This document shows, piece after piece, positions 56,014 to 60,053 of a stretch of 60,053 nt of DNA (the first letter of the stretch is position 1; each line of letters begins with the position of its first letter). The stretch is from assembly GCF_019396355.1 (NCBI RefSeq), contig NZ_JAHKRK010000022.1, positions 1 through 60,053 on the forward strand. Direction: 5' to 3'. The DNA is from Pseudonocardia nigra. GTDB lineage: Bacteria; Actinomycetota; Actinomycetes; Mycobacteriales; Pseudonocardiaceae. The notes beneath the pieces are model-generated. The model searched no databases and was not told where the DNA came from. It saw only the letters and a program-made list of their open reading frames with translations. Made by a program: the position numbers and the translations under genes.

Positions 56014-56335
56014 CTTCCCTCGCCCGCGCTGGCCGACGCCGTTCCGAAGCTCCATGTGTCGTAGCGGCCGCAGCGGGGTCACGATCAGGGGAGGTGGCGT
56101 CGGCTGCGCCGGGGGCGGCATGAAGACGTCGTTGAGCAGGTCGTGCAGGTCACACTCCGGGACGAGGGTGGGTGCCGCACGCCACCGCACCGGTTTGCTG
56201 CTGCCGCGTCCACCAAGTGCCCGCCCTGCAGACTGCATCGACGCGCGGCATGCCTGACGCTCGGCCGCCATGAGGTGAGGCCGGTGCTGCTGTCCCGGCT
56301 TGCTACTGCCGCCGCTCCCGTCAGCCGCGGTCTGT

Positions 56336-56596
56336 GGCATCGGCTGGTCGCGCTTCTACCATCGCTGCAACCGTGCGCTCGATCTTGTCGGGTGCGAAGA
56401 GCCCACCGCGCCAACCATCCAGGGCGGGCAGGACGTCATGCTCCGCGACGTGAAACGGTTCGAGGGGTGCTCCACCGTGTTGGCGAGCGCGTCCTCGCGG
56501 GGGAAGCGGCAGCGGTAGTAAGCCCGCTCGTGATTCCACTGTCCCTGCATCCGCCGCTCCCAGGCCGCAGTGCACGAGGGCGCGCAGCACGTAGCT
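56336..56596 (-). pseudogene. Large serine recombinase remnant, C-terminal part
   Basis: Two minus-strand frames give YVLRALVHCGL, RRMQGQWNHERAYYRCRFP with TVEHPSN, and then DVLPALDGW with GLFAPDKIERTVAAMVEA. This is the zinc-ribbon and following helix region of resolvase/recombinase-domain serine recombinases. At least one or two frameshifts separate the pieces, and the catalytic N-terminal domain is absent. Such genes often mark integrated elements. Confidence 0.6.
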
Positions 56597-57049
56597 GCGG
56601 CGAAACCTCTGACGGGTCCGAGGCTTGCCACGTCCACCACCGCCGGGTATGACGACGCCCGCCGTCAGCACCGGCCCGATCCCCCCGGGGGGCTCCTCCT
56701 TCCCACGACGGGGCGACCCGTAGTCCTACGGACGCGCGGGCCGGCCGGCGCGGCGACGATCAGTGCGCCCACATGCGGGAGCTTCCCGATGTCGACCGCT
56801 GCCGACGTCCTGTTGCAGACATGCGCCTGTTCCTCACGTCGGCGCTGTTCTGGAGTCGGGCAGGGTGGCGTTCTTCCTGGTGTTCTACGTCATGCCGATG
56901 GTCCTGGCGGCGCTCCTGCTACTCCTGGCTCTCAGCACCCGCGGACGCGGCCGGCTGCGGGCCGCCGTCGCCGTCCCGTTCGTTGCGATGACCGGTGACG
57001 GCGAGGTTCCGCTGGCGCGCACCGGTCGGGATCCTCGATCTACGCGGTG

Positions 57050-57085
57050 GGCGAGTAGAGCTCCCGGTCGATCAACGCCCTGACC
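57050..57085 (-). mobile_element. Tiny IS701-type transposase scrap
   Basis: The minus strand reads [11 protein letters not shown], matching [10 protein letters not shown] of the IS701-type transposase pseudogene near 2.18 kb at the other end of the window. Only about 12 codons are alike, so this is a weak but specific hint of a second copy. Confidence 0.4.
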
Positions 57086-57135
57086 CTCGTCGCTCTCGTG
57101 GCCGCTGCACTCGACGAGGCAGCGGCCACTGGGGA

Positions 57136-57981
57136 TCATCCCTTCAACCCGCCGGACGTGAGGCCCGAGATGATCCGCTTCTGAAAGACGAGCGCGACGA
57201 ACACCATCGGCACGGTCACGATCACACAGGCCGCGGTGATGGTGCCGATCGGCGGTTCGAACTGGACATCGCCCGACAGCGAGGCGATGGCGACCGGGAC
57301 GGTCTGCGCCGCGAGGCTGCGCGGGGCGAACGTGCTCGCCAGCAGGAACTCGTTCCACGCGCCGACGAACGTGATGATCGAAGCGGCGAAGATGCCGGGC
57401 GTCGCCAGCGGGAGCACCACCCGGTGGAAAGCCTGGAATCGGGTGGCACCGTCGACCAGCGCCGCCTCCTCTATCTCGACGGGGATCGAGGCGAAGAACG
57501 TGGTGAGGAGGAAGATCACCAGCGGCAGCTCGAAGGCCGTGTACGGGAGGTACAGGCCGGGGTAGGTGTCGAGCAGCCCGAGTTCGCGCCACAGCGAGTA
57601 CAACGGCGGCACGAGCGAGACCGGCGGGAACAGTGAGACGGCGAGGACGCCGGTGAGGATGAGCATCTTGCGCCGGACGTTCAGCCTCGCGAGGGCGTAG
57701 CCGGCCAGCACACCGATCGCGATACAGAGCACCGTTGTGGAGGCCGCGACGATCAAGGAGTTGCGCAGGTTGTAGGCGAAACCCTCGGCCAGTACCTCGA
57801 CGTAGTTGCCGAAGCCGAAAGGGCCCTGGAACATGTCGGCGCTCTGCAGCGCCTGGGTGCCCTGCTTCAGGCTGGTGCTGATCAGCCACCCGAAGGGCAC
57901 CAGGCACCACGCGTAGATGACGGCGAGCAGCAGCATCCGGGAGAGCCGCTGCGCGGGCCGGTCGCGGCGGGTCGTGGCCAT
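57136..57981 (-). CDS. Sugar ABC transporter permease (MalG type), second locus
   Basis: The 281-aa protein has about six membrane spans and the EAA loop EIEEAALVDGATRFQAF. The C-terminal VFQKRIISGLTSGGLKG is the MalG signature. The ATG at 57981 shares one base with the upstream permease stop. It is the last gene of an operon whose binding protein is interrupted by an insertion sequence. Confidence 0.9.
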   Translation of the reverse strand: MATTRRDRPAQRLSRMLLLAVIYAWCLVPFGWLISTSLKQGTQALQSADMFQGPFGFGNYVEVLAEGFAYNLRNSLIVAASTTVLCIAIGVLAGYALARLNVRRKMLILTGVLAVSLFPPVSLVPPLYSLWRELGLLDTYPGLYLPYTAFELPLVIFLLTTFFASIPVEIEEAALVDGATRFQAFHRVVLPLATPGIFAASIITFVGAWNEFLLASTFAPRSLAAQTVPVAIASLSGDVQFEPPIGTITAACVIVTVPMVFVALVFQKRIISGLTSGGLKG

Positions 57982-58931
57982 CAGCGTTCTCCTCCGGAGA
58001 GAACGGCCTCGCGCCCGAGGGCCTTGATGAAGAGCATCCCGACCCCGAGCACGACGACGAACGTCAGGGTCGACAGCGCCGAGCCCAGCCCGAGGTCGAC
58101 GGTGCGCACCACGTACTCCTGCACGAGGATCGACAGCGTCTCGGTGCCGAACTGGCCGAACGTCATGACCTGGGGCAGGTCGAACACGCGCAGCGCCTGC
58201 ACGGTGCGGAACAGCAACGCCACGAGGATCGCCGGCTTGAGCAACGGCAGGGTGACGTTCAGGAAGCGCTGCCAGGCGCCTGCGCCGTCGAGCGCGGCGC
58301 TCTCGTAGAGCTCGTCGGGGATCGTCTGCAGGCCGGCGAGCAGGAGCAACGCCACGAACGGCGCGGTCTTCCACACGTCGGCGAACACGATCGCGGCCAT
58401 CGCCCAGCCTTCACGGCCGAGCCAGTTGAAGTTGCCGAGCCCGAGCAGCGAGTTGATGAACCCGGGCTGGATGTTGAACAGGATCGACCACATCTGTGCG
58501 GCGACCACCGTGGGGATGACCCACGGGATGAGGATGACGGCGCGGGTTCCGCCACGGCCGCGGAACGCCTGGTTCATGATCAGCGCGAAGATCATGCCGA
58601 TGACGAACTCGGCGCTCACGGACGTCACCGTGAACACCGCGGTGTTCCACATCCCGTCCCAGAAGCGGGCCGACGTCAGGGCCTCGGTGTAGTTGGCGAG
58701 CCCGGCGAAACCCTCGTACCTGCGACCGTCGTAGGCCCCCAGGCTGAGGACGAACGCGTAGCCGATGGGGAACAGCAGCACCAGCGTCATCACGACACCC
58801 GACGGCGCGAGGAAGACGCGCCCCAGGGCGGTGCTGCCGAGACCCGACCGCCTGCGGCGCCGCGCGGTGGAACCCGGGGCCTTCGGCGCGGTAGTGCGCC
58901 GGAGGCCCCGGGACGACGTGGGCACACTCAT
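57981..58931 (-). CDS. Sugar ABC transporter permease (MalF type), second locus
   Basis: The 316-aa protein has a basic N-terminus (TARRRRRSG), about six membrane spans and the EAA-like loop ELYESAALDGAGAWQRF. It would form the channel with the next gene. It begins 39 bp after the binding-protein stop. No ATPase is present, as in the first sugar operon. Confidence 0.9.
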   Translation of the reverse strand: MSVPTSSRGLRRTTAPKAPGSTARRRRRSGLGSTALGRVFLAPSGVVMTLVLLFPIGYAFVLSLGAYDGRRYEGFAGLANYTEALTSARFWDGMWNTAVFTVTSVSAEFVIGMIFALIMNQAFRGRGGTRAVILIPWVIPTVVAAQMWSILFNIQPGFINSLLGLGNFNWLGREGWAMAAIVFADVWKTAPFVALLLLAGLQTIPDELYESAALDGAGAWQRFLNVTLPLLKPAILVALLFRTVQALRVFDLPQVMTFGQFGTETLSILVQEYVVRTVDLGLGSALSTLTFVVVLGVGMLFIKALGREAVLSGGER

Positions 58932-58970
58932 CGCGGCGGCTCGCTGATCGCTTGTGTGCGAGCGACGGCT

Positions 58971-59738
58971 TCACTTGTCATCGACGACCTCCTGCAGCTT
59001 CTGCCGGATGGCGTCGATCGCGGCCTGCGGCTCCTTCTGGCCGGTGTAGGCGGCGAAGAGCTCGGTCTGCATGGTGGCGCTGATGGCGTTCCATTGCGGC
59101 ACCGGGGGCCGGGCGCGGGAGTGCGGCAGGACCCGGGCGAGCAGCTGGAACGCCGGGTCGTCGGGGAACTGCGCGTAGACCGACTCCATGGCGGGCGGCA
59201 GGCCGGTCTCGGCGATGAGCCGCTGCACGTCCTCGTCGAGCGCGGCGAACCGGATGAACTCCTTGGCGAGGTCCTTCTGGTCGGAGAACGCGCTCACCGC
59301 GAGGTTGTACCCGCCGACCGCGGACACGGTGTCCGCGCCGTCGAACGTCGGCAGCGGGGCGATACCGAGCTTGTCCGCGATCTGGCCCTCCGGGCCGGCC
59401 ATCTGGCGGTACGGGCTGACCCAGTGCCGCATGAAGATCGCTTGGCCGGACTCGAACGCCGGCCGCGCCTCGGCCTCGGTCATCGTGGTGTAGCCGGGGT
59501 GGTAGAAGCCGCTGGCCTGCGCCTCGCGCATGAACTCCAACGCGCGCAGGGCGGCGTCGGTGGTGCCGAAGAGCACTTCGGACTGGTCCGCGTTGAACAG
59601 GTCACCGCCCGCGCCCCACAGGTACTCGAGGTAGTTGACGACCATGCCCTCGTAGCTGGCGCCCTGGCCCGCGTAGGCCGGAACCCCGGTCTGCTCCTCG
59701 AGCCGGATCCCGAGGTCGCGCAGCTCCTGCCACGTCCT
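58971..59738 (-). pseudogene. Sugar ABC binding protein, 5' end removed by IS630-type insertion
   Basis: About 255 C-terminal codons of a family-1 solute-binding protein remain: TWQELRDLGIRLEEQTG, YLEYLWGAGGDLFN, FIRFAALDEDVQRLI and AIDAIRQKLQEVV. Full-length members are about 420-450 aa, so the signal peptide and first lobe are lost or lie beyond the element outside the window. The frame joins the insertion sequence at a TA dinucleotide (59738-59739), the usual target of IS630-type elements. Confidence 0.82.
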
Positions 59739-60053
59739 AGTGTCTCGTGTCCGAAGTCTTTTGACGCTGCGCTTTGGCCAGGATGGCCTCGGCGTCCTTG
59801 GTCCAGATGAACGGTTCACAGCGCTCGTTCCATGCGTCGATGAAGCGGCGGATGGCGGCGATGAGTTCGCGGACGGAGTCGAAGCTGCCGCGGCGGATGG
59901 CTTGGCGGGTGATGATCCCGAAGAAGATCTCCACCATGTTGAGCCAGGACCCGGAGGTGGGGGTGAAGTGCAGGGTGATCCGGGGGTTGCGGGCCAGCCA
60001 AGCCTTGACCGTGGGGTGTTTGTGGGTGGCGTAGTTGTCGCAGACGATGTGCA
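59737..60053 (-). mobile_element. IS630-type transposase, C-terminal part (open at right edge)
   Basis: The minus-strand frame enters from the right edge with HIVCDNYATHKHPTVKAWL, containing the second catalytic Asp. It continues through HFTPTSGSWLNMVEIFFG, containing the catalytic Glu, and ends KAQRQKTSDTRH. The stop TAG at 59737-59739 includes the TA target dinucleotide, so the stop codon is completed by host sequence. About 105 codons are visible and undamaged. The element start and left repeat lie outside the window. Confidence 0.85.

Larger units (their letters stand above)
56014..57135. other. 1.1-kb decayed stretch without an intact gene
   Basis: No intact coding sequence is recognisable. 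It contains a serine-recombinase scrap (56336-56596) and a tiny IS701-type scrap (57050-57085). A plus-strand frame near 56.87-56.95 kb encodes one hydrophobic span (MVLAALLLLLALSTRG) but lacks a convincing start and context. Confidence 0.5.

Noticed and set aside
1..60053. CRISPR arrays, rRNA and tRNA genes
   Set aside because: No regularly spaced direct repeats or recognisable RNA gene sequences were seen when reading the intergenic regions; a covariance-model scan was not possible.

Overview
High-GC DNA with GTG starts, frequent 4-nt start/stop overlaps (ATGA/GTGA), an IclR and a LacI regulator, a GAF/HisKA_3 kinase and binding-protein-dependent sugar transporters all point to an actinobacterium. 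Pseudonocardiaceae is a reasonable guess from codon and protein style but is not proven. I saw no rRNA, tRNA or CRISPR array.

Layout. (1) 1-4.3 kb is a decayed margin: the tail of an ISAs1-type transposase abutting a decapitated TPP enzyme, a frameshifted IS701-type transposase, a frameshifted nucleotidyltransferase and a pfkB sugar-kinase scrap. (2) 4.5-10.1 kb is a sugar-uptake operon (binding protein and two permeases) with a broken GH32 glycosidase and a convergent LacI repressor. (3) 10.7-13.97 kb has a purU remnant, a class I glutamine amidotransferase, a DAO-type FAD oxidoreductase and a divergent IclR regulator with a 25-bp palindrome between them. (4) 14.0-20.2 kb, minus strand, encodes a DMT permease, a winged-helix protein, a 36-residue membrane protein, a shortened acyl-CoA-dehydrogenase-like protein, TMAO demethylase (Tdm) and trimethylamine monooxygenase (Tmm). 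(5) 20.5-29.8 kb, minus strand, has an XRE-cupin regulator, N-methylglutamate dehydrogenase (MgdA, MgdB and an MgdC-MgdD fusion) and the THF C1 genes fhs, fchA and a degenerate folD. (6) 30.0-39.9 kb, plus strand, has gamma-glutamylmethylamide synthetase, N-methylglutamate synthase (MgsABC), an unknown 153-aa protein, an APC permease, a two-component system, a normal folD and a nitronate-monooxygenase remnant. (7) 40.0-49.6 kb, minus strand, is a serine-cycle block: glyA, ppc, sga, mcl, mtkA, mtkB and a hydroxypyruvate reductase. (8) 49.9-56.0 kb has folC and an NAD-type formate dehydrogenase (fdhAB). (9) 56-60 kb is a second decayed margin with a serine-recombinase scrap, a tiny IS701 scrap and a second sugar ABC operon whose binding protein is cut by an IS630-type element running off the window.

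How it works together. Regions 4-8 read as one methylated-amine catabolic and assimilatory island. Tmm makes TMAO and Tdm releases formaldehyde and dimethylamine. Methylamine is captured by GmaS, converted to N-methylglutamate by MgsABC and oxidised by Mgd, giving a C1 unit on THF. GlyA feeds that unit into the serine cycle (Sga, hydroxypyruvate reductase, Ppc, MtkAB, Mcl). FolD, FchA, Fhs and FdhAB oxidise it to CO2 with ATP and NADH gain. Not seen in the window: a recognisable dimethylamine monooxygenase (dmmABCD), glycerate kinase, enolase, malate dehydrogenase and a glyoxylate-regeneration route. The most striking details are the nearly complete serine cycle in an actinobacterial background, a FolD that has lost all three cyclohydrolase residues beside a stand-alone cyclohydrolase, and palindromes that suggest regulon structure.
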